DNA of 64,000 nt from contig NZ_ABCT01000015.1 of assembly GCF_000170915.1 (NCBI RefSeq), positions 25,455 through 89,454 of the forward strand. Direction: 5' to 3'. The stretch is from Limnobacter sp. MED105 (GTDB lineage Bacteria > Pseudomonadota > Gammaproteobacteria > Burkholderiales > Burkholderiaceae_B). Both the position numbers and the translations under genes were made by a program. Positions 36,650-44,822 of the stretch are shown here, piece by piece (within the stretch, counting starts at the first letter, position 1; each line of letters starts with the position of its first letter). Below the pieces are notes generated by a model. That model saw only the letters and a list, made by a program, of their open reading frames with translations, did not search any database and had not been told where the DNA came from.

Positions 36650-37168
36650 CTAGTGGTCTTTCCGATTGTCGGGTTGTTGCGCGGGCATGGCCATGGCCAG
36701 CTCGCGAATCATGCGCACGGTGTCAATATCGGCGGCGCGGTAAGCCTGTTTTCGAATTTCGTCGACATCGTGCGATGAAACCTCGGAGCCGCCTGCCGAG
36801 CTTGGTACATCGCTGACCTGGTATTGAAACCGCAACCACAGTTCACCTGACTCCGGTTCTTCAATTGAAATGGTCAATGTGCTGTCGCCACAAAACTGAT
36901 TCGCTACAATGCGTGTCTCGGTGCGATCTTCTTCAATCAGCTCGATGGTGTCTTCAATTTGAAAGGGGCCATAATTCAGTACCCGGGCGAGCGTGGTGAT
37001 ATTGCCTTCCTGACTGGTTTGCATCACTTGCGCATCTTCAAGACCAAGTACGAAGCGTGTAGGTTTCCACGCGCGTGCAACCAAGCCAAACCAGAGTTGT
37101 TGCCGTGTTAACCAGTCAATGCCAGGCAAGCTCGGGTCGTTGATCTGCACCAAATGTTCAAATTTCAT
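36650..37168 (-). CDS. SRPBCC-fold protein, DUF1857 (AtaL-like)
   Basis: A 172-residue protein from the ATG at 37168. The opening MKFEHLVQINDP and the central WFGLVARAWKP match the DUF1857/AtaL-like polyketide-cyclase-fold (START-like) family that forms a hydrophobic cavity. The ligand is unknown. The last 30 residues (YRAADIDTVRMIRELA onward) form a helix and a polar tail. The gene is head-to-head with RidA, with only 12 bp between start codons. The longer frame upstream has no family support. Confidence 0.8.
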   Translation of the reverse strand: MKFEHLVQINDPSLPGIDWLTRQQLWFGLVARAWKPTRFVLGLEDAQVMQTSQEGNITTLARVLNYGPFQIEDTIELIEEDRTETRIVANQFCGDSTLTISIEEPESGELWLRFQYQVSDVPSSAGGSEVSSHDVDEIRKQAYRAADIDTVRMIRELAMAMPAQQPDNRKDH

Positions 37169-37180
37169 GAAGGGGGTCCT

Positions 37181-37546
37181 GTGATACACAGACAAGGTAC
37201 TACAAAACGTTACTCCGATTCCACAAGCTTCAACGGGGTGGTTTATTTGGTTGAGGTGCCTTCCATGGAGGAAGGCGACATTCAGGCCCAAACCCGGGAC
37301 CTGTTGAGCTGCCTTGAACGCACCATGGCTGGCGCAGGCACAGACAAAAGCCGTTTGTTGCTGGTTCAGGTTTACTTGACCAATATGGCCCGCGATTACG
37401 AGGGGTTCAACTCGGTTTGGGACGCTTGGTTGCCCGAGGGCGCTGCACCTTCACGCGCGTGTGTGGAAGTCAAAGGACTGGCCAAGCCAGGCTGGAAAGT
37501 GGAGCTCGTGGTGACGGCAGCGGTGAATCCGGATTTACTGGCTTAA
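37181..37546 (+). CDS. RidA/YjgF-family protein
   Basis: A 121-residue Rid protein, a trimeric enamine/imine deaminase family that limits damage by 2-aminoacrylate. The arginine in APSRACVEVKGL (near residue 95) corresponds to the catalytic Arg105 of RidA. The GTG at 37181 with AAGGGGG just upstream is the best start, because earlier in-frame codons overlap the divergent gene. Its last 12 bases overlap the end of the convergent kinase gene. Confidence 0.85.
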   Translation: MIHRQGTTKRYSDSTSFNGVVYLVEVPSMEEGDIQAQTRDLLSCLERTMAGAGTDKSRLLLVQVYLTNMARDYEGFNSVWDAWLPEGAAPSRACVEVKGLAKPGWKVELVVTAAVNPDLLA

Positions 37547-39802
37547 CAAACGCAGGCGTTGTTGAAGTACTCGCAAGTTGGTTTTTAAGTGCTCGATTGA
37601 CTTTGCTGCGGGTAGCTGGTTTTGAGTCAACTGGTTTTCCAGTTGCTGAATAAAGTCAGCAAACGCAAGCTCCCCCACCAATTTGCAATGCCCTTTCAGC
37701 GTGTGCAGCGCTCGTTTGGCCTCAGGAAAGTTTTCGGCCAAAAGCTGTTTTTCGGTGTCATCTGCAAGTTGCGGAATTTCAGCCGCAATCATGTCGATGG
37801 TTGTTTTCAGCAATTCTTTGTCATGGTCAAAGTTTTGCATCGGAATTGGCGACACATTGAATTTCAGGCGTGCAAGCACGGCTTCAATGTCGCTGCGCTT
37901 GAATGGTTTTGAAATGTACTCGCGCATTCCCGCTGACATGCAGGCTTCCCGGGTGTCAGCAATCGCATCGGCAGTCAAACCAACAATAGGCAGATTCTTG
38001 TGTTGTGGTTTCGCAAGAATGGCACGGCATGCTTCAAGGCCGCCCATATTGGGCATGTGCATGTCCATAAACACCAAATCAAACTTCTCTTGGTCCACGG
38101 CCTGCAGTGCAGCCAGTCCATCGTCTGCAAAGCGGTAAGAAATACCAAGCTGGGTCAGCACATGAGAAATGAAGGTTTGGTTGACCATATTGTCTTCAGC
38201 CACCAAGACACGCAAGCCGGTGGAGGCGTGGCCAAACTCAGGCGCGGCAGGGGTGTTATTCAGAGTCATATTGACGGCCAGTGGTTCACTATCAGTGGTT
38301 TTTTGTTCTTCGACGATGGGTAACTCTAGTGTAAAGCTGAATTCACTGCCAACGCCCTCTTCAGACCAAAGATGGATCCGGCTATTCATCAATTCCAGCA
38401 AACGTTGGGTAATGGTTAAGCCCAGGCCAGTGCCACCATACTTGCGTGCTGTGCCTGGCTCAGCTTGAGAGAAGGCTTTGAAAATTTCGGTGCGAGCTGA
38501 TTCAGAAATTCCCATTCCAGTGTCGCGCACCGCAAAATGAATTTTGCTTTTGGATTTTTGGGTTTTTTCTGTCCCTTGTTTCGTCTTAATCGTGAGACTG
38601 ACTTGACCGTGCTGTGTAAATTTCAATGCATTGCTCAACAAGTTGTTCAGCACTTGCATAATCCGTGGGCAGTCGCCAAACAAGTAGTTCGGCACGTCAG
38701 GGTCAATGTCGAGCACAGTGGCGACATGCGGTTTGGCGTAAGCACTGGACACCATTTTCACCATCGCTTGCACATTGGGCCTTAGCTCGAAAGGTTGTGG
38801 GTCCATGTCAAGGCAGTTGGCATCAATCTTCGAGAAATCCAGAATGTCATTGACGACCCGCAGCAGGTGCTCGGCGCTGAGTTGAATCAACTCAAGATTG
38901 CGGCGGGGTTTTTCTGCCAGTGCGCTGTTGCTCAGGATAATTTCAGTCAAACCCAATATACCGTTCAAGGGCGTTCTGATTTCATGGCTCATGTTGGCCA
39001 CAAATTGTGACTTCAGGTCATTGGATTTGTCGGCCTTCAATTTCGCAGCCTCCAGTGCCCGGTTCTTTTTTCTCAGTGTGACCGATGCCCAATTCAATGT
39101 GTGGTGCAACATGGCCAGCTCTCGCGAGGTGGGGGAGGTGGCCTGTTCAATGCCTTGGTCCTTCACCATTCGTTGTGCGAAATCGGTGAGTGCATTCAAT
39201 TCTAGAATTGTTTTGCGAATGAACAGCCACAGAGCCAGTGCTGCTGGAAAAATGAGTATTACAGCGAGCAGAACGTTGCGTTCGATCAATTCTGACTGAC
39301 GGGTTTGGAGCGGAGTCAAATCAAATTCGAGTACAACGTGACCAATCAAGCGCCCCGCCGATTCAATCGGTTCAATCACTGTCAGATAGCGTTCGTTGCT
39401 GAATAATTGGGTTTGTAAATCGCGCTTTGGTACATGCAAGCGGCCAACATCATATCGGGCCGACAAGCGTTGGGTGTCCGGATCGCGTAAAACTTGGGCC
39501 AGGACTTTTCCCTCGGCAGAAATCACAGTTGCTGAATACAGGTCTTTGAATTCATTTGCTTTCAGCAATAAGGTTTCAACGACTGCGAAGTCTTTTTCCA
39601 GCAAATGGCTGTTGCTTGACACAGCAATATTGAAAGCAAGGGCTGTGGCTTGTTGATTGAACACCCCTTGTAATTCATTGCGCTGGGTTTTGGTGTTGAA
39701 CCAAGTGAATGCCAACGCCAGAGCCAGGACCAAGCCGATACCCAGCACCAACAGTTTGGTGCCGAGGCTGGGATGCGTAATGGTGTGAAAAGACGGTTTC
39801 AA
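37535..39802 (-). CDS. Hybrid sensor histidine kinase with receiver and HPt domains
   Basis: A membrane sensor kinase of 755 residues with a full internal phosphorelay. TM1 (about 17-34), a periplasmic sensor (35-175) and TM2 (176-196) are followed by HAMP and a coiled coil. The phosphoacceptor is H273 in MSHEIRTPLNG, the HATPase has its N-box near 387-392 and GGTGLGL near 456-462, the receiver has D580 in MDMHMPNMGG, and the HPt has H700 in HTLKGH. The ATG overlaps the stop of the binding-protein gene (ATGA). No response regulator with an output domain lies nearby, so the final target is unknown. The layout resembles BarA/TorS-type kinases. Confidence 0.93.
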   Translation of the reverse strand: MKPSFHTITHPSLGTKLLVLGIGLVLALALAFTWFNTKTQRNELQGVFNQQATALAFNIAVSSNSHLLEKDFAVVETLLLKANEFKDLYSATVISAEGKVLAQVLRDPDTQRLSARYDVGRLHVPKRDLQTQLFSNERYLTVIEPIESAGRLIGHVVLEFDLTPLQTRQSELIERNVLLAVILIFPAALALWLFIRKTILELNALTDFAQRMVKDQGIEQATSPTSRELAMLHHTLNWASVTLRKKNRALEAAKLKADKSNDLKSQFVANMSHEIRTPLNGILGLTEIILSNSALAEKPRRNLELIQLSAEHLLRVVNDILDFSKIDANCLDMDPQPFELRPNVQAMVKMVSSAYAKPHVATVLDIDPDVPNYLFGDCPRIMQVLNNLLSNALKFTQHGQVSLTIKTKQGTEKTQKSKSKIHFAVRDTGMGISESARTEIFKAFSQAEPGTARKYGGTGLGLTITQRLLELMNSRIHLWSEEGVGSEFSFTLELPIVEEQKTTDSEPLAVNMTLNNTPAAPEFGHASTGLRVLVAEDNMVNQTFISHVLTQLGISYRFADDGLAALQAVDQEKFDLVFMDMHMPNMGGLEACRAILAKPQHKNLPIVGLTADAIADTREACMSAGMREYISKPFKRSDIEAVLARLKFNVSPIPMQNFDHDKELLKTTIDMIAAEIPQLADDTEKQLLAENFPEAKRALHTLKGHCKLVGELAFADFIQQLENQLTQNQLPAAKSIEHLKTNLRVLQQRLRLLSQ

Positions 39803-40647
39803 TTGGAAAGAAATGCCTCAAGTCCGAGGTTCTCAAGTGGTTTGTAATCTTTGGCGTAATCGGCCCGCACAGGGTTCGGCATTTGAATGTCTTCCCCCAC
39901 TTGTTTGTGCGTTTTGATGTACCCAAGAACGGCGGCCGCAATGGCCTCACGAGTGGAGGCGTCAACTCGTGGATGCGCTGCAATAGGGTGCGGTGGGGCA
40001 GGTGGTGTTTCATAAATTACTTTGACTTTCTGCTGAAGTTCGGGCGTTTCAGCCAACAGTGTGGCATTAACCATACCGCCTGCTTGCCCCTCTCCTCGGA
40101 CCACTCCACGGATGACATTGGGGTGAGTCTTCACATATTGGGTGGTAAATTCCAGACCCTTCTCGCGCTTTAGCAAGGCGCGCATATAAAGTGATGCACC
40201 AAAGGCGTTGGGTGAGGGAAACAACAGGGTTTTGCCGTTTAGATCGCTGAGATTTTTAATGCCATCGGGGGCGCCGTTGTTGGCAGTAATCAGGATACCG
40301 GTCAAGGGTTTGCTGTCTCGAATCAGCGGTGTATAGCCCTGTGCCTTCTTGGCCATCACCATGTGATAGGGGTTACAGTAAATCAGTTCGGCTTGCCCGG
40401 CTTTGAACTGATTCTCAAACTCGGTGATGTCTTTTGCAAAAACAAGTTCGATTTCCGGGAGTCCGTCTTTTTTCAAACCATCCAGCAGTTTGCTCCAGGT
40501 GGCGTGAATTTCTGTGGCTGGAAATTGTGGAACAACCAGCAGACGAAGGGTTGAATTCTTTTCGGCGCTGTACGCAAATTGCCCGCCAGTCAAGGCAAAC
40601 AGTGTGACAATACAGAGCAATATCTCGCGAAAGTTGAAAGCTGGCAT
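39799..40647 (-). CDS. PhnD-like periplasmic binding protein paired with a sensor kinase
   Basis: A 282-residue periplasmic binding protein with a signal peptide (about 1-28, cut near AYSA-E). It belongs to the phosphate/phosphite/phosphonate (PhnD) type II family: ELIYCNPYHMVMAKK lies around 85-99, and the segment NAFGASLYMR near 146-155 would line the anion site. No ABC permease or ATPase gene is present. The gene is coupled by a 4-bp overlap to the hybrid kinase, so it probably presents a ligand to the kinase rather than feeding a transporter. The ligand is unknown. Confidence 0.85.
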   Translation of the reverse strand: MPAFNFREILLCIVTLFALTGGQFAYSAEKNSTLRLLVVPQFPATEIHATWSKLLDGLKKDGLPEIELVFAKDITEFENQFKAGQAELIYCNPYHMVMAKKAQGYTPLIRDSKPLTGILITANNGAPDGIKNLSDLNGKTLLFPSPNAFGASLYMRALLKREKGLEFTTQYVKTHPNVIRGVVRGEGQAGGMVNATLLAETPELQQKVKVIYETPPAPPHPIAAHPRVDASTREAIAAAVLGYIKTHKQVGEDIQMPNPVRADYAKDYKPLENLGLEAFLSN

Positions 40648-40752
40648 GATGTGTAAATGTTAAATTTATCGTCGATTAATATTTTAATATTTGTTGGCCC
40701 CATCAAATCATGAAAACAAGCATTGATTTACCCTGTATTTCAAAGGTGCTGA

Positions 40753-41589
40753 ATGGTTAATCCCGTGTTGTTGGAATCCGCACGAGCGGTGGGCGTATTT
40801 GATTCAGGCGTGGGTGGTTTGTCGGTTTTGAAGGCGATGTTGAATTACTTGCCAGCAGAGCGCTTTCGATTCGTGGCCGACGAACGTTATTTGCCCTATG
40901 GCGACAAGCCGCAGCATGAAATTACAGACCGTGTATTAACCCTGTCCAATTGGCTGCGCAATCAGGAGTGCAAAGCCATGGTTATGGCCTGCAATACTGC
41001 CACTGCTGCAGGCGCCAATCAGGCCCGGGCGGCACATGCAAATTGGCCGATTGTGGGAATCGAGCCCGCCGTCAAACCTGCCAGTATGCTGACCAAAACC
41101 GGTGTGGTGGGTATTTTGGCAACCACCAACACGGTGGCCAGCGAGCGGTTCAAGGGCTTGGTTGAAAGATTTGATCCTTTGGCGAAGGTGATTGCACACC
41201 CGTGCCCTGGGCTGGTTGAACTGATCGAACAATCGCCCATGCCCGAGCCAGCGATTGAGGCCCTGTTAAAGCCTGTGTTGGCCGAGCTGCTTCAAAAAAA
41301 TGCAGACGTTATTGTATTGGGCTGCACACACTACCCCTTTGTTGCACACCTCATTTCCAAATTGGCTGGCCCGGACGTAACAGTCATAGAAACTGGTTTG
41401 CCGGTGGCCAAACAGTTGAAAACCCGTCTGGAGAGCGAGGGCCTGCTGAATATGGGCGAGGCACATTTACCCATGATTGAGCGAGTGAGTTTTTTCACGA
41501 CCGGTCAACCCGAGGCTTTCAAGACAAAATTGGTGAATTTGTTGGGCACCGATTGGCTTCAGGTCAAGGTGCAGCAACTGGACATCTAG
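40753..41589 (+). CDS. murI: Glutamate racemase
   Basis: Supplies D-glutamate for peptidoglycan. The 278-residue cofactor-independent racemase has FDSGVGGLSVL at about 16-26, the first catalytic cysteine in MACNTATAAG and the second in GCTHYPF. AAAGG precedes the ATG. It is convergent with ksgA, nine bases apart, with no terminator between them. Confidence 0.96.
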   Translation: MVNPVLLESARAVGVFDSGVGGLSVLKAMLNYLPAERFRFVADERYLPYGDKPQHEITDRVLTLSNWLRNQECKAMVMACNTATAAGANQARAAHANWPIVGIEPAVKPASMLTKTGVVGILATTNTVASERFKGLVERFDPLAKVIAHPCPGLVELIEQSPMPEPAIEALLKPVLAELLQKNADVIVLGCTHYPFVAHLISKLAGPDVTVIETGLPVAKQLKTRLESEGLLNMGEAHLPMIERVSFFTTGQPEAFKTKLVNLLGTDWLQVKVQQLDI

Positions 41590-41598
41590 ATTGCGCTT

Positions 41599-42369
41599 TT
41601 AGCCTGCTGCGAGCATCTGCGCCACTTGCACAAATTGCTCAGGCGCAATTTCCTCGGCACGTGCGGTGAGTGCTATGCCTGCGGCGCTTGCGATATGTTC
41701 GGGCACCACATTGGCCCAAGTGTTGCGCAACATTTTGCGGCGTTGTGAAAACGCAGTGCTGACTACTCGGCTAAAAATTTCACCCGGAATTGCAGCGCGT
41801 TCCTGGGCCTGTTTTGGCACCATTCGAACAATCGCGGACATGACGCGGGGTGGTGGGTCGAAGCACTCGGGCGGCACATCGAACAAATGGTCCATGTCGT
41901 AGTAGGCTTGCAGCATCACCGATAACCTGCCGTAGTCGCTGGTTTTTGGGGCCGCTACCATGCGGTCAATGACTTCTTTTTGCAGCATGAAGTGCTGGTC
42001 GATCACCTGGTCTGCCACTTCAAGTAAAGCAAATAAAATGGGTGAGGAGATGTTGTAAGGCAAATTGCCCACCACGCGAAAAGGCGCAGGAAGTTGCCTG
42101 AAGTCAAATTTCAGCACGTCCACTTCGTGAACGGTGAGTTTGTCCTTCCAGTTCCCGGTGCGAAGCTTTTCTGCCAGGTCCCGGTCAATTTCGATCACCT
42201 GCAGGTGATTCACTGCCTTAAGCAGCCAAAATGTGAGTGCACCCAAGCCTGGGCCAATTTCAACCAGCGTGTCGTCTGCACGAGGTCGCATCTCGCCGAT
42301 CAGGTTTGACAGCACACTTTGATCGGTTAAAAAGTGTTGGCCAAATCGTTTTTTAGCTTGGTGTTTCAT
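41599..42369 (-). CDS. ksgA: 16S rRNA dimethyladenosine transferase (KsgA/RsmA)
   Basis: Dimethylates A1518 and A1519 of 16S rRNA. From the ATG at 42369 the enzyme has 256 residues, starting MKHQAKKRFGQHFL, the family N-terminus. The SAM site is VEIGPGLGALT and the catalytic NLPYNISSP motif lies near residue 100. The ATG overlaps the pdxA stop by four bases. A longer frame upstream lies inside pdxA and is not supported. Confidence 0.96.
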   Translation of the reverse strand: MKHQAKKRFGQHFLTDQSVLSNLIGEMRPRADDTLVEIGPGLGALTFWLLKAVNHLQVIEIDRDLAEKLRTGNWKDKLTVHEVDVLKFDFRQLPAPFRVVGNLPYNISSPILFALLEVADQVIDQHFMLQKEVIDRMVAAPKTSDYGRLSVMLQAYYDMDHLFDVPPECFDPPPRVMSAIVRMVPKQAQERAAIPGEIFSRVVSTAFSQRRKMLRNTWANVVPEHIASAAGIALTARAEEIAPEQFVQVAQMLAAG

Positions 42370-43388
42370 TGCGCGTTCCTGCGGCAAAGGTCCATGTGGT
42401 GCGCGCATTCTATCGCTTCATTCAGGCTGCCCGCATCCATGTTGCGGGTACCGGCCAAGTCAAGTGCGGTGCCATGGTCCACCGAGGTTCGTACAATGGG
42501 CAAACCCAGTGACACATTCACGCCTTGCCCAAAACTGGCATGCTTCAGTACGGGCAAGCCCTGGTCGTGAAACATGGCCAAAACTGCATCGCTGTTTTGC
42601 AGGTATTTGGGCTGAAACAGGGTGTCGGCAGGGAAGGGGCCTTGCACATCGTGTCCCCTGGCCTGCAGAGCTTTGATGGTTGGCGTGATGGTGTCAATTT
42701 CCTCACGTCCGAGGTCGCCTGATTCGCCGGCGTGTGGATTTAGCCCTGTCACCAGAATTCTCGGTTTCGGCAAACTCCAGTACAGGCTTAAATCGTGCAG
42801 CATGATTTCAAGCGTACGGGTGAGGCTGCTCCGGGTAATTGCTTCAGGCACCTTGGCCAGTGGAATGTGGGTAGTCGCCAGTGCAACCTTCATTTGACCA
42901 CCTATCAGCATCATGACGACATCGCCTTGCCCGCAGCGCTCAGCCAGGTACTCGGTGTGCCCCATGAAACCTGGCCAGTGCGGGCTGATTGCTGATTTTT
43001 GAATGGGTGCTGTCACCATGGCCGCTGCGGTTCCATTTTGGCATGCATCGCAGGCCATGTTGAGCAGACCCAGCACGTAGGGTGCGTTGGCCGGGTTGGG
43101 TTGACCGGTGATGCAGGGCGTTGAAAGCGGGTGGTCAAGCAGAAAGTAGCCGGGGGCTTCAGGTTCGCCGGTGGCAATATCCCGCAACGAGTTGATGCGT
43201 TGCCATTTGGGTTCTATGCCCGCATTTTTTGCGCGGGTTTCGAGCAAATCAGCATCACCAAGAATGACCAGCGAACGATTCAGCCGCTTGGCTTGGCTGG
43301 TTTCGGCCAATAAAGCACACAGTTCTGGCCCGATCCCGGCGGGTTCACCGCTGGTGATCAGGATCGGGAGATTTGTGGCCGTGCTCAT
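42366..43388 (-). CDS. pdxA: 4-hydroxythreonine-4-phosphate dehydrogenase
   Basis: A step of pyridoxal 5'-phosphate synthesis. From the ATG at 43388 it has 340 residues. Conserved parts are ITSGEPAGIGPEL at the start, the metal-binding GHTEYLAE (near 140), NPHAGE (near 215) and FHDQGLPVLKH (near 272). It starts 10 bp after surA and is coupled to ksgA, the well-known lptD-surA-pdxA-ksgA order. A longer start at 43415 would overlap surA. Confidence 0.95.
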   Translation of the reverse strand: MSTATNLPILITSGEPAGIGPELCALLAETSQAKRLNRSLVILGDADLLETRAKNAGIEPKWQRINSLRDIATGEPEAPGYFLLDHPLSTPCITGQPNPANAPYVLGLLNMACDACQNGTAAAMVTAPIQKSAISPHWPGFMGHTEYLAERCGQGDVVMMLIGGQMKVALATTHIPLAKVPEAITRSSLTRTLEIMLHDLSLYWSLPKPRILVTGLNPHAGESGDLGREEIDTITPTIKALQARGHDVQGPFPADTLFQPKYLQNSDAVLAMFHDQGLPVLKHASFGQGVNVSLGLPIVRTSVDHGTALDLAGTRNMDAGSLNEAIECAHHMDLCRRNAQ

Positions 43389-43398
43389 GCCCCGTGCA

Positions 43399-44775
43399 TC
43401 AAAGGCGAATTTCAATGAAGGTGGCGTCGCGCAGTTGGCGCAACCATTCTTGATAGCTTTCCTCGGATTTGTTGGCGCGAATAGCCTGACGTGCAGCCTG
43501 GCGCTGGCGCTCTTCAGAGGCCGCCTGTTGGCGACGTTCTACCACTTGAATAATGTGGAAACCAAAGCGGCTTTGAAACACCGGGCTTACACCCCCGATG
43601 CCAAGCTGATTCATCTCTCGTTCAAATTCCGGCACTGTGTCGCCTGGGTACAACCAGCCCAAATCGCCGCCCTTTGAAGCAGAACCGTCTTGCGAGTATC
43701 GCTTGGCCAACGTATCAAAGGTCGCAGCGCCACCTTGCAGTTGTTCCAGTGCAAAATTTAGCCGGCGTCGGGCTTCCGCTTCGGTAATGTCAGGGCCTGG
43801 GCGGATCAGGATGTGTCGCGCCCGGGTTTGAGTCACTGGTGTGCTGTCCAGCGCGGCGCCACTCTCACGACGCTCGAGTACTTTCAACACGTGAAATCCG
43901 TTGGGGCTGCGAATGGTTTGTACTGCATTCAATTGCGCCTTGGACAGGAATTCGCTAAACAGGGTGGGCACGGCATCAAAACCGGACCAACCCATTTGCC
44001 CTGTGCCGTCAATCGCCAGCTCGGGATTGGTTTGCACAATGGCTTCCACTGTTTTTCCGTCTTTCAGGGCCTTTTCAATTGCTTCAACCTTGCCTCTAGC
44101 CTGGTTGAGCGTTGCACCGCTGGCATCACTGGGGGCTTTGACCAGCAACTGCACCCAGTTCACTTCAGGTTGGTTGGGGGCCGCGCCACCCTTGGTTCGG
44201 GCAGCCAGGTAATTCTGAATTTCTGCATCTGACACTTGAATTCGGGCTTCTACCTCTCGCTCGCGCAGGCGTCCCAAGGTAATTTCGCTGCGTACCTCTT
44301 CACGAAAGCGGGCGGGCGAAACTCCTTCTTCTTGAAGCCGTGCCAAAAAGTCTTCCAGAGACAAACCGTTTTGGTCCGCAACACGAGCCATGGCAGCCTC
44401 AATTTGAGCTTCTTCAATCCGGATGCCCACTTCTTCTGCTTTCTGAAGTTGCGCCCGGTCCATCACCATGCGGTCAAGCACCTGTTTGCGCAATTCGATC
44501 CGATCGGGCAAGGGCGCGCCGCGGCGACTCATTTGGCGTTCAATCAGGGCCACCTGCCTGTTCAACTCGCTGCGGGTAATGATGTCGGTGTTCACCACCG
44601 CAACAATGCCATCGATTGCTGCTGCGCCGGAACCGTTGCTGGCCCCGAGTTCGGAACTCAGCTTACCCGCTGGCAAATTGGAGGTTGGTGCTTTGACACC
44701 CTGCGCCTGCGCATGGCTCATGGCCGCCAAGGCGGAGATCGCGAATAACCAGTGTTGAATGTGCTTCATGTTCAT
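43399..44775 (-). CDS. surA: Periplasmic chaperone / peptidyl-prolyl isomerase SurA
   Basis: Folds outer-membrane proteins, including LptD. The 458-residue protein has a signal peptide (about 1-24, AQA-Q), an N-terminal chaperone domain (about 50-190), two parvulin domains (about 200-305 and 320-425, the second with ARHILI and GGDLGWLYPG), and a C-terminal helix. No Shine-Dalgarno sequence precedes its ATG. The spacer consists of 11-bp repeats (44779-44822). Confidence 0.95.
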   Translation of the reverse strand: MNMKHIQHWLFAISALAAMSHAQAQGVKAPTSNLPAGKLSSELGASNGSGAAAIDGIVAVVNTDIITRSELNRQVALIERQMSRRGAPLPDRIELRKQVLDRMVMDRAQLQKAEEVGIRIEEAQIEAAMARVADQNGLSLEDFLARLQEEGVSPARFREEVRSEITLGRLREREVEARIQVSDAEIQNYLAARTKGGAAPNQPEVNWVQLLVKAPSDASGATLNQARGKVEAIEKALKDGKTVEAIVQTNPELAIDGTGQMGWSGFDAVPTLFSEFLSKAQLNAVQTIRSPNGFHVLKVLERRESGAALDSTPVTQTRARHILIRPGPDITEAEARRRLNFALEQLQGGAATFDTLAKRYSQDGSASKGGDLGWLYPGDTVPEFEREMNQLGIGGVSPVFQSRFGFHIIQVVERRQQAASEERQRQAARQAIRANKSEESYQEWLRQLRDATFIEIRL

Positions 44776-44778
44776 AAC

Positions 44779-44822
44779 TTATTGGGTGCTTAGTGAGTAC
44801 TTAGTGGGTACTTAATGGGTGC
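44779..44822 (-). repeat. Four tandem 11-bp repeats filling the lptD-surA spacer
   Basis: On the plus strand the units read TTATTGGGTGC, TTAGTGAGTAC, TTAGTGGGTAC and TTAATGGGTGC, directly joined. A partial fifth unit runs into the lptD stop codon. On the coding (minus) strand each unit contains TAA, and the 11-base period puts these stops in all three frames. The block occupies the whole spacer except three bases before the surA ATG. Confidence 0.85.

Noticed and set aside
44779..44822. Short repeat array considered as CRISPR
   Set aside because: Units are 11 bp and directly joined without spacers, and no cas genes are present.
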